Source of the DNA: CAILQE01 sp036745415
Lineage (GTDB): Bacteria > Patescibacteriota > Saccharimonadia > Saccharimonadales > UBA4665
Direction of reading: 5' to 3'
NCBI GenBank assembly: GCA_036745415.1
Contig: DAIOGF010000001.1
Location: forward strand, 124,001-188,000
DNA length: 64,000 bases
In this document: positions 24,354 through 33,197 of the stretch, one piece after another
How positions within the stretch are numbered: the stretch's first letter is position 1
Layout of the letters: the number at the start of each line of letters is the position of its first letter
Position numbers and translations under genes: made by a program
The notes under the pieces: model-generated
Databases searched by the model: none
Seen by the model: the letters and a program-made list of their open reading frames with translations, nothing else
What the model was told of the DNA's origin: nothing

Positions 24354-25061
24354 TTAGTTAAATAAAACCTCCTCTAATTCTTGTCCTGCTAATGATACTA
24401 AATTCATAACTTCTCTATAACTCTGACGTGTTGGGCCCAGTGTTCCAATATAGCTATTGTCATTATATGGGCTTCTATATTTGGAAATAATTAGAGTACA
24501 TCCAGCAGTTCGCCCAATAGGATTCTCTTGCCCTATGTACACACTAAGTGGTTCGTTTGGAGCTGCTTCTTTTAGCCATGGCTCTAGATTATCTAATAAT
24601 TTAGCTACTTCCTGAACTTGAAGAATATCGAAGAATTCTGGCTGAGTAAAAAGATTACCAATTCCGGAAATGTATAGTTGGTTATTAGCAGTTGTTGCAA
24701 GCGCCAAATTATGCGTAAGCTCTACTAAGGTGTCCACGGCGTTTCTAATCATACGATCAGGATCACCGGCATGTTGAACTCTAGACATTAAAGCTTTTGA
24801 TGCACGATCTTTTGGCTCATCATGAATTTGTGTAGATATAGAATTTACATAATATCTATAACCTTTATCCGTAGGTATTCTTCCGGCACTAGTATGTGGC
24901 TGAGTAATGAAACCTAGTCTTTCAAGTTCGGCCATTTCTGATCTTATAGTTGCCGAAGACACATTAAAAACCTTAGCAAGAAGACTACTTCCAACTGGAC
25001 TAGCAACTTCAGCATATTGTTCAATAATCGCTGATAAAATTCGTTTTTGACGATCTGTCAT
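24354..25061 (-). CDS. hrcA: HrcA heat-shock repressor, shortened
   Basis: Represses class I heat-shock genes by binding CIRCE. An N-terminal winged helix (MTDRQKRIL to about residue 70, with SSATIRSEMAELERLGFITQPHTSAGRIPTDKGYRYYV-type sequence) and a C-terminal region with YIGTLGPTRQSYREVM are diagnostic. The length of 235 is about 100 short of the usual 340, with the loss in the central GAF-like domain. Its own promoter overlaps a CIRCE (autoregulation); the -10 box lies 10 nt before the ATG, so the leader is only a few bases. Confidence 0.94.
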   Translation of the reverse strand: MTDRQKRILSAIIEQYAEVASPVGSSLLAKVFNVSSATIRSEMAELERLGFITQPHTSAGRIPTDKGYRYYVNSISTQIHDEPKDRASKALMSRVQHAGDPDRMIRNAVDTLVELTHNLALATTANNQLYISGIGNLFTQPEFFDILQVQEVAKLLDNLEPWLKEAAPNEPLSVYIGQENPIGRTAGCTLIISKYRSPYNDNSYIGTLGPTRQSYREVMNLVSLAGQELEEVLFN

Positions 25062-25071
25062 AATTAACTAA

Positions 25072-25101
25072 ATTATATATAAACTAGCACTCAAGCGTCA
25101 A
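25072..25101 (-). promoter_or_regulatory. hrcA promoter embedded in CIRCE
   Basis: Minus-strand -35 TTGACG (25096-25101) inside the CIRCE spacer, 18-bp gap, -10 TATAAT (25072-25077). The geometry equals that of dnaK. The ATG (25061) is 10 nt past the -10 box. Confidence 0.7.
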
Positions 25102-25110
25102 GAGTGCTAA
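25084..25110. promoter_or_regulatory. CIRCE operator (hrcA)
   Basis: CTAGCACTC, nine bases, GAGTGCTAA: one mismatch to the HrcA consensus. The gmk stop codon (25107-25109) lies inside its outer arm. Confidence 0.93.
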
Positions 25111-25808
25111 AGATTAGCTAGATAACTTTTTATCTGTTGTTTTAGATTTTCAATATGCTCTTTTAGATGATCTTGATTCTTTATCTTGCCTTCTATATAT
25201 TCTTCTATTTCTTTTACGGCACCATCAAGGTTGTCATTTATTACGAAATAATATTTAGGGTTATCTGAGGCATGAGAATACTCCTCTAGAGACGTATTTA
25301 ATCTTTCCCTCAGATCATCTTTATTAAGTTCATGATTATCCCTTTTTGTAATGCGGCTTATCAAAGTTTCTAGATCTGGTGGAAGCAAGAAGATTATTTT
25401 AATATCTGGATTTAATTTCAGGAATGAACTAACTCCTTTTACTTCAATGTCAGCTAAGGCAATTTTGTTTTCTTCTTCGGTCTTAAAGAATTCACTGGCT
25501 GGAGTTCCGTAGTAATGTTGATTATGTACTAATGCAAATTCTACTAATTCTCTTCTTCTTACCATTTCTTCAAATTGTTCTTTTGAAACAAAATGATAAA
25601 CTTCACCATCTTTTTCTTTGACACCATGATTGAATCTTGGCGGACGAGTAGTTGCGGTAATAATTTCGTGAAAGTGTGGATACTCTATTAATTTTGAGAT
25701 AACGGTATTTTTTCCAGTTCCCGATGGGCCCACTATAAATAATATTTTTGAGCGCGCTACTAAATCTTTTACTTCTTTGCTTGGTTCGTAGCTCTCAGTA
25801 TTTATCAT
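25107..25808 (-). CDS. gmk: Guanylate kinase
   Basis: Phosphorylates GMP to GDP with ATP. 233 residues, slightly longer than usual, with P-loop VGPSGTGKNTV near residue 32 (the usual GKST or GKGT Ser/Gly replaced by Asn), the GMP-binding TTRPPR, and EFALVHNQHYYGTP, matching the E-x-A-x-V-x-x-x-x-Y-G-T signature. A C-terminal charged helix extends the protein. The ATG is one nt after the lepA stop, so it is coupled to lepA. Confidence 0.9.
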   Translation of the reverse strand: MINTESYEPSKEVKDLVARSKILFIVGPSGTGKNTVISKLIEYPHFHEIITATTRPPRFNHGVKEKDGEVYHFVSKEQFEEMVRRRELVEFALVHNQHYYGTPASEFFKTEEENKIALADIEVKGVSSFLKLNPDIKIIFLLPPDLETLISRITKRDNHELNKDDLRERLNTSLEEYSHASDNPKYYFVINDNLDGAVKEIEEYIEGKIKNQDHLKEHIENLKQQIKSYLANL

Positions 25809-25809
25809 A

Positions 25810-27585
25810 TTATTTTTGAATCATGACCGTAAAAGCTTCGGCTGGAATATCTACCTTACCGAATCTCTTAAGTCTTGCCTTACCTTTCTTCTGCTTGGCT
25901 AGAACTTTTTTCTTTCTAGATACGTCTCCACCATAGAGCCCGCTTGTAACATCTTTACGAAAAGCGCTAATATCTTCTCTGGCTATAAACTTACCGCCAA
26001 TTCCCGCCTGTACGGCCACTTGGAAGTTCTGACGAGGAATTATGTCTTTAAGCTTCTTAGTTGTTTCTCTTGCTAGGCTTGGCGCTTCACTCCTGTGAAC
26101 AACTATAGATAGAGCGTCTACTTTTTCGTGAGCTACATAAAAATCTAATCTAACTAAATCTTCTGTTCTATATCCATCAAGTTCGTAATTAAATGAGCCA
26201 AATCCACTTGTTACACTTTTTAATTGGTCATAGAAATCTGTAAGTAAGTTAGATAGTGGTGCGTTAAATTCAATTAGCGCCTGAACATCCATGTAGCTAA
26301 TATTTTTCTGTAGACCTCGCTTGGAAGTTATTAGCTGCAACACTGACCCAATATAGTCACTAGGCACTACAATTTCGCCCTTGATCCATGGTTCAGATAT
26401 TTCTGCAATTAGAGATGCTTCAGGAAGTTCTGCCGCACTCTTAACATCTAAAGTCTGGCCGTTTGTTAATTTAACTATGTAGTCAGTGGAAGGGTTTGTA
26501 ACTACTAGCTCTAGATTGTATTCACGCTCTAGTCTTTCCTTGACTATTTCAAGGTGCAGCAGTCCAAGAAAACCAATACGAACTCCAAAACCAAGCACTG
26601 GAGAATTCTCTAGCTCATACTGCAAAGCTGAGTCACTTAAAGATAGTTTTTCAACAGCTTCTTTAAGCTCATTGTATTGTTCATTAGATTGAGGAAAAAA
26701 TCCTGCATAAACAAAAGGTTTAACATCCTTATATCCAGGGAGTACTTCACTCGCTGGAGATGAGTTTAGGGTAACTGTATCTCCAACTTTAGCATCACGC
26801 GTAGTCTTTAAGTTAGTTACAATATATCCAATTTCACCATCACTAAGCTTTTCCAACTTCTTCATATCTGGATTTAGCATTCCAACTTCAAGTGCGATTC
26901 CATTTGTCTCGGTAGCCATCATTAAAATTTGATCATTAGTCTTAATTTGACCACCAAATAATCTAACGTAAAGAATAACTCCCCTATATTCGTCGTAATA
27001 CGAATCGAAAATAAGTGCTCTTGTTTTGTCGCTTTGATCTTTTTTGGGTGAAGGAATTTTTTCTACTATTACATCTAAGAGTTCAGCAACCCCCTGACCT
27101 GTCTTGGCGGAAATACTCATTATTTCTTCTCTCTTACATCCAAGAAGGCTTATGATTTCTTCAGATACTTTTTCAACATTTGCAGCGGGTAAATCTATCT
27201 TGTTTAGAACCGGAATAATATTTAAATCCGCAGCTATAGCGAGGTATACATTAGCAAGAGTCTGAGCTTGTATTCCCTGAGTCGCATCCACTACTAAGAT
27301 TGCACCCTCACAGGCTTCAAGTGATCTTGATACTTCATAAGAAAAGTCTACATGTCCTGGAGTATCAATTAGATTCAATTCATAATCTTTATACTTCATT
27401 CGAACAGGAGCTAACTTAATTGTTATTCCTTTTTCACGCTCTAAATCCATTTTATCTAGAAGCTGATTCTTCATCATTCGCTTATCTACGGTTCCAGTTA
27501 TCTCTAATAACCTATCCGCTAAAGTGGACTTTCCATGGTCAATATGAGCAATGATACAAAAATTTCGAACTTTACTAATTTCCAT
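25810..27585 (-). CDS. lepA: Elongation factor 4 (LepA)
   Basis: Ribosome-associated GTPase. 591 residues with AHIDHGKSTLADR (G1), EREKGITIK (G2), DTPGHVDFSYEV (G3), NKIDLP (G4), the domain V region, and the LepA-specific C-terminal domain ending with GKARLKRFGKVDIP. The full length fits. The -10 TGA-TATAAT lies 8 nt before the ATG, so translation is probably leaderless. It leads a lepA-gmk unit. Confidence 0.97.
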   Translation of the reverse strand: MEISKVRNFCIIAHIDHGKSTLADRLLEITGTVDKRMMKNQLLDKMDLEREKGITIKLAPVRMKYKDYELNLIDTPGHVDFSYEVSRSLEACEGAILVVDATQGIQAQTLANVYLAIAADLNIIPVLNKIDLPAANVEKVSEEIISLLGCKREEIMSISAKTGQGVAELLDVIVEKIPSPKKDQSDKTRALIFDSYYDEYRGVILYVRLFGGQIKTNDQILMMATETNGIALEVGMLNPDMKKLEKLSDGEIGYIVTNLKTTRDAKVGDTVTLNSSPASEVLPGYKDVKPFVYAGFFPQSNEQYNELKEAVEKLSLSDSALQYELENSPVLGFGVRIGFLGLLHLEIVKERLEREYNLELVVTNPSTDYIVKLTNGQTLDVKSAAELPEASLIAEISEPWIKGEIVVPSDYIGSVLQLITSKRGLQKNISYMDVQALIEFNAPLSNLLTDFYDQLKSVTSGFGSFNYELDGYRTEDLVRLDFYVAHEKVDALSIVVHRSEAPSLARETTKKLKDIIPRQNFQVAVQAGIGGKFIAREDISAFRKDVTSGLYGGDVSRKKKVLAKQKKGKARLKRFGKVDIPAEAFTVMIQK

Positions 27586-27593
27586 TTGGTTTT

Positions 27594-27599
27594 ATTATA
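27594..27599 (-). promoter_or_regulatory. Extended -10, leaderless lepA
   Basis: TG-A-TATAAT on the minus strand, 8 nt before the lepA ATG at 27585. Confidence 0.6.
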
Positions 27600-27619
27600 T
27601 CAAAAAATAACAGGGGTGA

Positions 27620-29221
27620 CTAAAGTTCTTCAATTCTAATGGGTCTAATTATGAATCTTTTAACTCTATTAAAGACTGGGTAAGCCTCTTCTAGCTCTAA
27701 TGCCCTAGATATTAATAAGTGCACAGCTAATGTTGTTAAAGCTATGGCGCTTAGCCTAATTCCTAGTTGGAAAAATCCTTTATCTTTACTTTCCAGTGGG
27801 TAAAGTGAGATCATCAGATATCCGGCGACCAGAGTGAATCCACATACACTACCAATCTTAATTAAGTTCCTAAGGAACTTCATATCGAATATTTTTCTAT
27901 CCCTATAGGTCATAATACTGCCCAGCACCAGAACCTCTATAAAGGCTACTATAGATTGAGCTATGGCAAGTCCGGCAACACCATATCTACTAGATTTGGA
28001 TAAATAGACAGCAAGGACAATATTTAAAAATATAGTGAAGATGGAAACTATTAAAGGAGTGATAGTATCCTTATTGGAATAAAACCATCTAGAAATCATT
28101 GAATAAAGAATTCTAAAGAATATAGCTATGCAAAGAAAACCAAATATTAAAGATATCTGTTCATTTCCTCGAGAGAAAATAATACGCGCCAGGTAACCCC
28201 TGGTAAAATATGAGATTATTACTACCGGCGCACTAATCCATATAAGAATAAGTAAAATTCTTCTAAAATCTGCCCTAAATTCATCTGGCTTACCTTCAGA
28301 CAAAGACCTATTTAGCCTAGGAAAAGCGGCTGTAGATATTGCAGTTCCAAGCAGAAGAATCGGTGCAGTACTTAAAATATATGCATTATTAAAATACGAA
28401 ATAGCCCCCGAAGAAATTCCAGAAGCAATGTGGGTTTCTACAATATCTTCTAGTTGATCCATTCCTTGGTCCAATGATCTAGGCGGCAAATTTCTAAGTA
28501 CGGCCTTAAAATCCGCATGTTTATACATAATCTTCGGCGTCCAAGAGAAGTTAGTTTTTATTAAACCAATTGAAACTATTAATAACTGGAGCACTGCTCC
28601 AATTACCGCACCTACTCCAAGACCCACTAATCCTAGATTAAATCTAAATACAAAAATACTTAGTATAATCGATAAGTTATAAATAATTGGGGTAATAGCA
28701 TAGAAAAAGAATCTACCTAGTGATTGCTGGGCTGCTGTAAGTAGTCCAGAAATTGTAAACAGAAAAGGATTGAATGCCAGCAGTCTTAGTATTGTTGCTG
28801 CGGTGTGCATTTCCGCTGCAGGCAAATGAGGCGCTACTACGTATCTAATCAATTGATCAGCAAAAATTAAAATAATAATTGCCACAAATAACATTATTAA
28901 AGACAGGAAATTAAGTAGCGAGCTTACTAACTCCCACATATGTTTTACGCCTACTTTAGATAATCTATCAGAAAGAATTGGCATTACAGCCACACCCACA
29001 ACTCCAGCAGACAAAGTAAAGAAAAAGAAGTCGGGAACGTTAAACGCAGCGAAATAAGCGTCAGTACCATGGGGGCCGGTTATCGGGAAGTTGGCGTTTA
29101 CTAATTTAGTCCGAAGAAAACCTAGTAGCTGACCTATAAATGTGGCAGTCATCAACAAAAATGCCGCATTTATGATGCTTATTTTCTTTGGTTTTATTTC
29201 TTCAATTTTAGTATTTGTCAT
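27620..29221 (-). CDS. murJ: MurJ-like lipid II flippase
   Basis: Polytopic membrane protein (533 residues, about 13-14 hydrophobic segments) of the MATE/MOP superfamily that flips lipid-linked peptidoglycan precursor. Family marks are the N-terminal IGQLLGFLRTKLV, the segment HGTDAYFAAFNVPDFFF, GVVGVAVMPILSDRL, and RILYSMISRWFYSNKDTITP in the second half. A basic cytoplasmic N-terminus precedes the first helix. It lies between ftsH and lepA, on the same strand but with a separate gap on each side. Confidence 0.92.
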   Translation of the reverse strand: MTNTKIEEIKPKKISIINAAFLLMTATFIGQLLGFLRTKLVNANFPITGPHGTDAYFAAFNVPDFFFFTLSAGVVGVAVMPILSDRLSKVGVKHMWELVSSLLNFLSLIMLFVAIIILIFADQLIRYVVAPHLPAAEMHTAATILRLLAFNPFLFTISGLLTAAQQSLGRFFFYAITPIIYNLSIILSIFVFRFNLGLVGLGVGAVIGAVLQLLIVSIGLIKTNFSWTPKIMYKHADFKAVLRNLPPRSLDQGMDQLEDIVETHIASGISSGAISYFNNAYILSTAPILLLGTAISTAAFPRLNRSLSEGKPDEFRADFRRILLILIWISAPVVIISYFTRGYLARIIFSRGNEQISLIFGFLCIAIFFRILYSMISRWFYSNKDTITPLIVSIFTIFLNIVLAVYLSKSSRYGVAGLAIAQSIVAFIEVLVLGSIMTYRDRKIFDMKFLRNLIKIGSVCGFTLVAGYLMISLYPLESKDKGFFQLGIRLSAIALTTLAVHLLISRALELEEAYPVFNRVKRFIIRPIRIEEL

Positions 29222-29273
29222 AGAACAATTACTAGTAGTATAAAAGAATAAACGTTAATTTAACAGATATTTT

Positions 29274-31136
29274 TTAGTAAAGAGCAGCTTTTTCTGGAAG
29301 CTTAGCACCCTTAAGAATTTCATCAACTTCTTTAGCGTCTACGGTCTCTTTTTCGAGTAGCTTATCTTTAAGAGCTTCTAAGTATTTCTTATTAGCCTTA
29401 ATTACTAGATCCGCTCTCTCGGCAGCTTCTTTGATTAATTCTTCAACTTCATCGTCTATTATTTTTGCAGTTTCATCAGAATAGTCTCTTTCGTGAACTA
29501 ATTTGTCTATCATCATTCCATCATCAGTCTTAAATACTTGGTTTCGTAATTTGTCACCCATACCCTGATTCACAATCATGTCTCTAGCAAGATCAGCAGC
29601 ATTTTGTAGATCAGAACCAGCTCCAGTAGTAATCTTATCTCTACCTAGTATTATCTCCTCGGCAATTCTTCCACCCATTCCTCTAGCGAGAATGTCTTTG
29701 AACTGAACAAGCGAAACATAAACTCGATCTTCTGGCGGGATAAACCAAGTGACACCGCCAGTTCCTCCACGTGGAATAATTGTAACTTTATGAACTGGAT
29801 CACTGTCCGGTAACACATGACCGACAAGCGCATGTCCAGCTTCATGATAAGCAGTAACTTCCTTGTCTTTCTGTGTCATCACTTTACTCTTTCTTTCAGG
29901 TCCAATAGCTACTTTTTCAAATGCAGCCGTTACATCGTTGTTATTGATCTCATTTCTATTGGCCTTGGCAGCAATAATAGCAGCCTCGTTGGCTATGTTA
30001 GCTAGATCAGCACCAGAAGAACCAGCACTCTTTGCGGCTAATGAGTCTAGATCTACATCTTTAGAAGTAGGCTTCTTTTCAAAGTGTACCTTAAGAATAG
30101 ATAATCTATCTTTTCGATCAGGAAGTCCAATATTAACTCTTCGGTCGAATCTTCCAGGTCTTAGAAGAGCTGGATCTAGTACGTCGGCTCTGTTAGTAGC
30201 TGCAAGCACTATAACGTTCTGTCCTTGTTCGAAACCATCCATTTCTACTAGTATCTGGTTAAGAGTCTGCTCTCTTTCGTCGTGACCTCCACCCATTCCA
30301 CTACCACGTCGTCTTCCAACTGCGTCAATTTCATCGATGAATATAATACAAGGTGAATTCTTCTTAGCTTTAGCAAATAAATCTCTCACTCTAGAAGCTC
30401 CAACACCAACAAACATTTCCACGAATTCAGATCCGGAAATTGAGAAGAAAGGCACATTCGCTTCTCCAGCTACGGCTCTTGAAAGCATAGTCTTTCCAGT
30501 TCCTGGGGGGCCTACAAGCAGAACTCCTTTAGGAACTTTAGCGCCTAGTGCTGAGAATTTCTTTGGGAATTTAAGGAATTCAACAACTTCTTCAAGATCT
30601 TGTTTAGCTTCTTCACTACCAGCGACATCCTTAAAGCTAACCTTATCTTTTTCATTACCGTAAAGTCTTGCTCGACTCTTACCAAAACTCATAGCTTGGT
30701 TACCTTGCCCTTGAGCACTCTTCATCATTAGGTAAAGTATTACTCCAATAGCAATAACTGGACCAAGAGTTTCAAGTAGACTTAACCATGTTGATGTGCC
30801 ATTACTTTGTGGAGCAGCTACAACTTCAACTTTGGAATAATCTAATCCTTCAGTCTTAAGAGTTGCATTTGGTTCGATATATGTTTTTAGGGTGGCAGTT
30901 TTGTCGCCCTTCTTTGTAATTTCCACTAGATTACCAGTAACTTTAAACTTTGAATATTTACCACTGTTTGCATCAGAAATAGCTGTGGTTATTGGCACAG
31001 ATTGAATATTGCTTGGCTTATTGACTGCGGCAAGAACTACTAGCGCAAATATTACTAATAGAGCTATAAATCCCGCATTCTTCATAGCCATCTTGTTGTT
31101 GTTTTTAGGGTTCATTGAATTTCGTTTTTTATCCAT
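29274..31136 (-). CDS. ftsH: FtsH, membrane AAA+ zinc protease
   Basis: Processive membrane-protein and regulator protease. Two membrane segments flank a small external domain; then come Walker A GPPGTGKTML, Walker B CIIFIDEIDAVGRRRG, the arginine-finger region LLRPGRFDRRV, and the zinc site HEAGHALVGH. The start is set at ATG 31136 (MDKKRNS), 620 residues: TATAAT at 31146-31151 is 9 nt before it, and an in-frame ATG at 31166 would lie upstream of that box. A degenerate CIRCE-like site precedes the promoter. Confidence 0.97.
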   Translation of the reverse strand: MDKKRNSMNPKNNNKMAMKNAGFIALLVIFALVVLAAVNKPSNIQSVPITTAISDANSGKYSKFKVTGNLVEITKKGDKTATLKTYIEPNATLKTEGLDYSKVEVVAAPQSNGTSTWLSLLETLGPVIAIGVILYLMMKSAQGQGNQAMSFGKSRARLYGNEKDKVSFKDVAGSEEAKQDLEEVVEFLKFPKKFSALGAKVPKGVLLVGPPGTGKTMLSRAVAGEANVPFFSISGSEFVEMFVGVGASRVRDLFAKAKKNSPCIIFIDEIDAVGRRRGSGMGGGHDEREQTLNQILVEMDGFEQGQNVIVLAATNRADVLDPALLRPGRFDRRVNIGLPDRKDRLSILKVHFEKKPTSKDVDLDSLAAKSAGSSGADLANIANEAAIIAAKANRNEINNNDVTAAFEKVAIGPERKSKVMTQKDKEVTAYHEAGHALVGHVLPDSDPVHKVTIIPRGGTGGVTWFIPPEDRVYVSLVQFKDILARGMGGRIAEEIILGRDKITTGAGSDLQNAADLARDMIVNQGMGDKLRNQVFKTDDGMMIDKLVHERDYSDETAKIIDDEVEELIKEAAERADLVIKANKKYLEALKDKLLEKETVDAKEVDEILKGAKLPEKAALY

Positions 31137-31145
31137 ATAAAAGAT

Positions 31146-31151
31146 ATTATA
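31146..31151 (-). promoter_or_regulatory. ftsH -10 box, near-leaderless
   Basis: TATAAT on the minus strand, 9 nt before the preferred ftsH ATG (31136). Confidence 0.6.
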
Positions 31152-31159
31152 CCCTACAT

Positions 31160-31186
31160 ATAGCAATCTATCTTAAAGAGTGCCAA
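31160..31186. promoter_or_regulatory. Degenerate CIRCE-like site before ftsH
   Basis: On the minus strand TTGGCACTC, nine bases, GATTGCTAT. The left arm has one and the right arm two mismatches to CIRCE, and the spacer length is exact. It stands 8 nt before the ftsH -10 box, against 6 nt for dnaK and hrcA. No clear -35 box lies in its spacer. Confidence 0.45.
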
Positions 31187-31198
31187 AATTACTACAAG

Positions 31199-31402
31199 TT
31201 ACTTCAGAGACACTCCGCCGTAAGGTCCTTCACCATATGAAAGATTAGAATTGGAATTACTGTAAGAACCCTGTCTAAAGTATTCGAGTAGAGAAAGTAC
31301 TCCTATTAATCCTAAGAAAGCCATACCCATAAAACCAAGAAACTCTTTGCGCGACATTTCCTTGTTTAATAAAGAAGATAACTTTTCACTGCTTTTATTC
31401 AT
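31199..31402 (-). CDS. Hypothetical small membrane protein
   Basis: 67 residues: a polar N-terminus, then MSRKEFLGFMGMAFLGLIG, a single hydrophobic helix (about 20-40) preceded by a Ser-Arg-Lys cluster, and a Ser/Asn/Gly-rich tail with YGEGPYGG. The tail motif resembles YGVGAYGN in the secreted protein encoded just upstream. It is last in the run of surface genes, before ftsH. Function unknown; the SRKEF-plus-hydrophobic start loosely recalls a Tat-type signal but lacks the second Arg. Confidence 0.6.
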   Translation of the reverse strand: MNKSSEKLSSLLNKEMSRKEFLGFMGMAFLGLIGVLSLLEYFRQGSYSNSNSNLSYGEGPYGGVSLK

Positions 31403-31474
31403 TTTTTATATTATTTTTATTTAAAACTATTATGTTTAAATTATATACCTTGTTGTTGAAAATAAAAACACTTT

Positions 31475-32080
31475 CTATGGATTGGTGGCGGCAGTATATA
31501 TGATTGTATCTGAGTAAGATCCTGAAGGTAGTGTAGTGTTAGCGCACAAACCGTACCAAACTATTGTAGTACTGTTATTTACTGCGGAACTCACAGTGGC
31601 GATTCTATCCAATGATCCTCCATTTGGCACCGCACCGTAAGTAGCCGTTAAATAGTTAGAAGGGGTAGAACCAAAACCAGCCCATCCATCAACACGGTAA
31701 CCCCAGGTGTTTGAAGTAAGGCTTATTGGAGAACTCCCAATTGCATTTATTGGAGATATACTACTGGCACCAGTTAACAAACTTCCCGAATTTAGTGAAT
31801 TAATAAATAATGTATAGCCGTTTACGGCATTAGTACTTACTGTGACGTTGTCACTTCCCGCGGCACATGCACTCGGGTTGGTGAATTGTAAATTAAGATT
31901 TACCGCACCCAGAGAAGATATTGTAATAGTTTGATTATTACAGATTGAATAATAGCAATTACCGTAGGCACCTACTCCATAAACAGAATCTGCATTTGCG
32001 AATAATGGTATTAAGAATAAAACAAGCAATATGCTAGATAAATAAGCTAGAGAAATTCTTAAATAATTTTGATGACGCAT
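31475..32080 (-). CDS. Secreted WxL-like domain protein (F)
   Basis: 201 residues with a signal peptide (hydrophobic 10-28, cleavage near FANADS) and one beta-rich domain. Shared marks of the locus are present: SVYGVGAYGN, VTVSTNAVNGYTLFI, TWGYRVDG, IVWYGLCANT and the C-terminal GSYSDTIIYTA. The domain pattern, with an early G-Y-T-L and a final S-x-T-I-x-Y-T-A strand, resembles WxL domains, with Tyr in place of Trp. Its 5' end overlaps the preceding gene by 47 nt in another frame; both have separate signal peptides, so this is an overlap and not a frameshift. Confidence 0.7.
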   Translation of the reverse strand: MRHQNYLRISLAYLSSILLVLFLIPLFANADSVYGVGAYGNCYYSICNNQTITISSLGAVNLNLQFTNPSACAAGSDNVTVSTNAVNGYTLFINSLNSGSLLTGASSISPINAIGSSPISLTSNTWGYRVDGWAGFGSTPSNYLTATYGAVPNGGSLDRIATVSSAVNNSTTIVWYGLCANTTLPSGSYSDTIIYTAATNP

Positions 32081-32534
32081 TTATTGGAGAGCTTAGTGTT
32101 TTTATTTCTTTAAAGAATGTATTCTTTACTATTTCTATAATACCATTAATTCCTGTTTGATGATCTAGATTAGCTATAACTGAATCTTTTGTAGTTCCAC
32201 ATCCGTCAACTGATACTATCCGATAATTATGAGCTCCAGTAATTAAAGCAGTCGTAAAGGTATAATTTCCCTGAATATCTGACTCAAAAGTGCTTACAAG
32301 TTTATCGTCCATATATAATTTTTCTGTAACTAGAGTATGCTCACCTGAATTTCCGGATATTATAAGTGCCGTGCCTGTATTTTCTAAGCCTATAGAAGGG
32401 TTGTTCATCTGCTGACAAACGCTCACACTTATAACCGAATCAGCACGGACTATATGACTAAAAGGAATCATAGCAGTTAAAGATATAAAAGCTGAAAGCA
32501 TTACTAATGTTAATGATTTCTTTAATATATTCAT
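32034..32534 (-). CDS. Secreted Ig-like protein of the surface locus (E)
   Basis: 166 residues with a signal peptide (1-31, ending VRADS). The body has an Ig-like feel: GNYTFTTALITGAHNYRIVSVDGCG and a Cys pair. It lacks the GYxLYI and WYG motifs of its neighbours, so it is a different module, perhaps a stalk or ligand. TATAAT at 32542-32547 lies 7 nt before the ATG, which gives it and the gene after it a possible separate promoter. No known family recognised. Confidence 0.6.
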   Translation of the reverse strand: MNILKKSLTLVMLSAFISLTAMIPFSHIVRADSVISVSVCQQMNNPSIGLENTGTALIISGNSGEHTLVTEKLYMDDKLVSTFESDIQGNYTFTTALITGAHNYRIVSVDGCGTTKDSVIANLDHQTGINGIIEIVKNTFFKEIKTLSSPINASSKLFKNFSSLFI

Positions 32535-32541
32535 GGTGTAT

Positions 32542-32547
32542 ATTATA
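32542..32547 (-). promoter_or_regulatory. Leaderless-type -10 box inside the surface locus
   Basis: TATAAT 7 nt before the ATG at 32534. Confidence 0.5.
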
Positions 32548-32567
32548 AAATATAAATAATATTATGT

Positions 32568-33188
32568 CTAATTACCAGTAGCGGTATATGTTACGGTTGT
32601 AGTGTAAGTACCTGACTGAGTAGTTGTATTAAGACTAACTCCGTACCATATAGTAGTATTGTCATTGGTCGAAGTAGTTGTGGTGTGCTTTATTATCAAT
32701 GGATTTGTATACAAAGGAACTTGAGCAAAATCATAGGCAGCAGCTATTGTTGTGCTTGTATATGGTGATGGTGGACAGGTAAAGTTTGTTAGCGTAGCAG
32801 TATTCGCACAAAATCCCCAATATCCTGCGGATAATATTCTAACTGGCGATGTCGCTGGAGTTAAGCTAGTCGCAGAAATAGTGCTCGAACCTGGCCCAAT
32901 TAGTGAATTGCTACTAGATGAAGCATCTGCAATATATAGAGAGTATCCACTAGAATCAGTTGTACTAACTGAAACTAAATCGCTGTTTGCTGACTGCGCT
33001 CCGGATGCAGTCGGCGTAATACTAAGTGAAACCGATCCAGATGAAGATATGGCAACTACTGAGCTCACGCTAACAGTAATGACAGTATTTGTTGTGGCAG
33101 CAAAAGTAGGTTTAATAAACAAAAATATTAGTGCCAGCGTTAAGCTTGAGATAGATATTAGGAAGTGATTTTTATATTTTTTATGCAT
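32568..33188 (-). CDS. Secreted WxL-like domain protein (D)
   Basis: 206 residues: signal peptide (about 8-30, ending TFAAT) and one domain. It begins with TVITVSVSSVVAISSSGSVSL, then LVSVSTTDSSGYSLYIADAS, GYWGFCANT, TTIWYGVSLNTTTQSGTYTTTVTYTA at the end. Ser and Thr are very frequent. It lines up along its full length with the proteins at 33198 and 34990, so it is a tandem paralogue. Ten nt separate it from the gene upstream. Confidence 0.75.
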   Translation of the reverse strand: MHKKYKNHFLISISSLTLALIFLFIKPTFAATTNTVITVSVSSVVAISSSGSVSLSITPTASGAQSANSDLVSVSTTDSSGYSLYIADASSSSNSLIGPGSSTISATSLTPATSPVRILSAGYWGFCANTATLTNFTCPPSPYTSTTIAAAYDFAQVPLYTNPLIIKHTTTTSTNDNTTIWYGVSLNTTTQSGTYTTTVTYTATGN

Positions 33189-33197
33189 GTTCTTATT

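Noticed and set aside
29863..30285. 140-residue frame opposite ftsH
   Set aside because: Antisense shadow of the AAA+ domain; composition typical of such shadows.
32752..33168. 138-residue plus-strand frame in the surface locus
   Set aside because: Mirror of a secreted paralogue, whose minus-strand frame has a signal peptide and family motifs.
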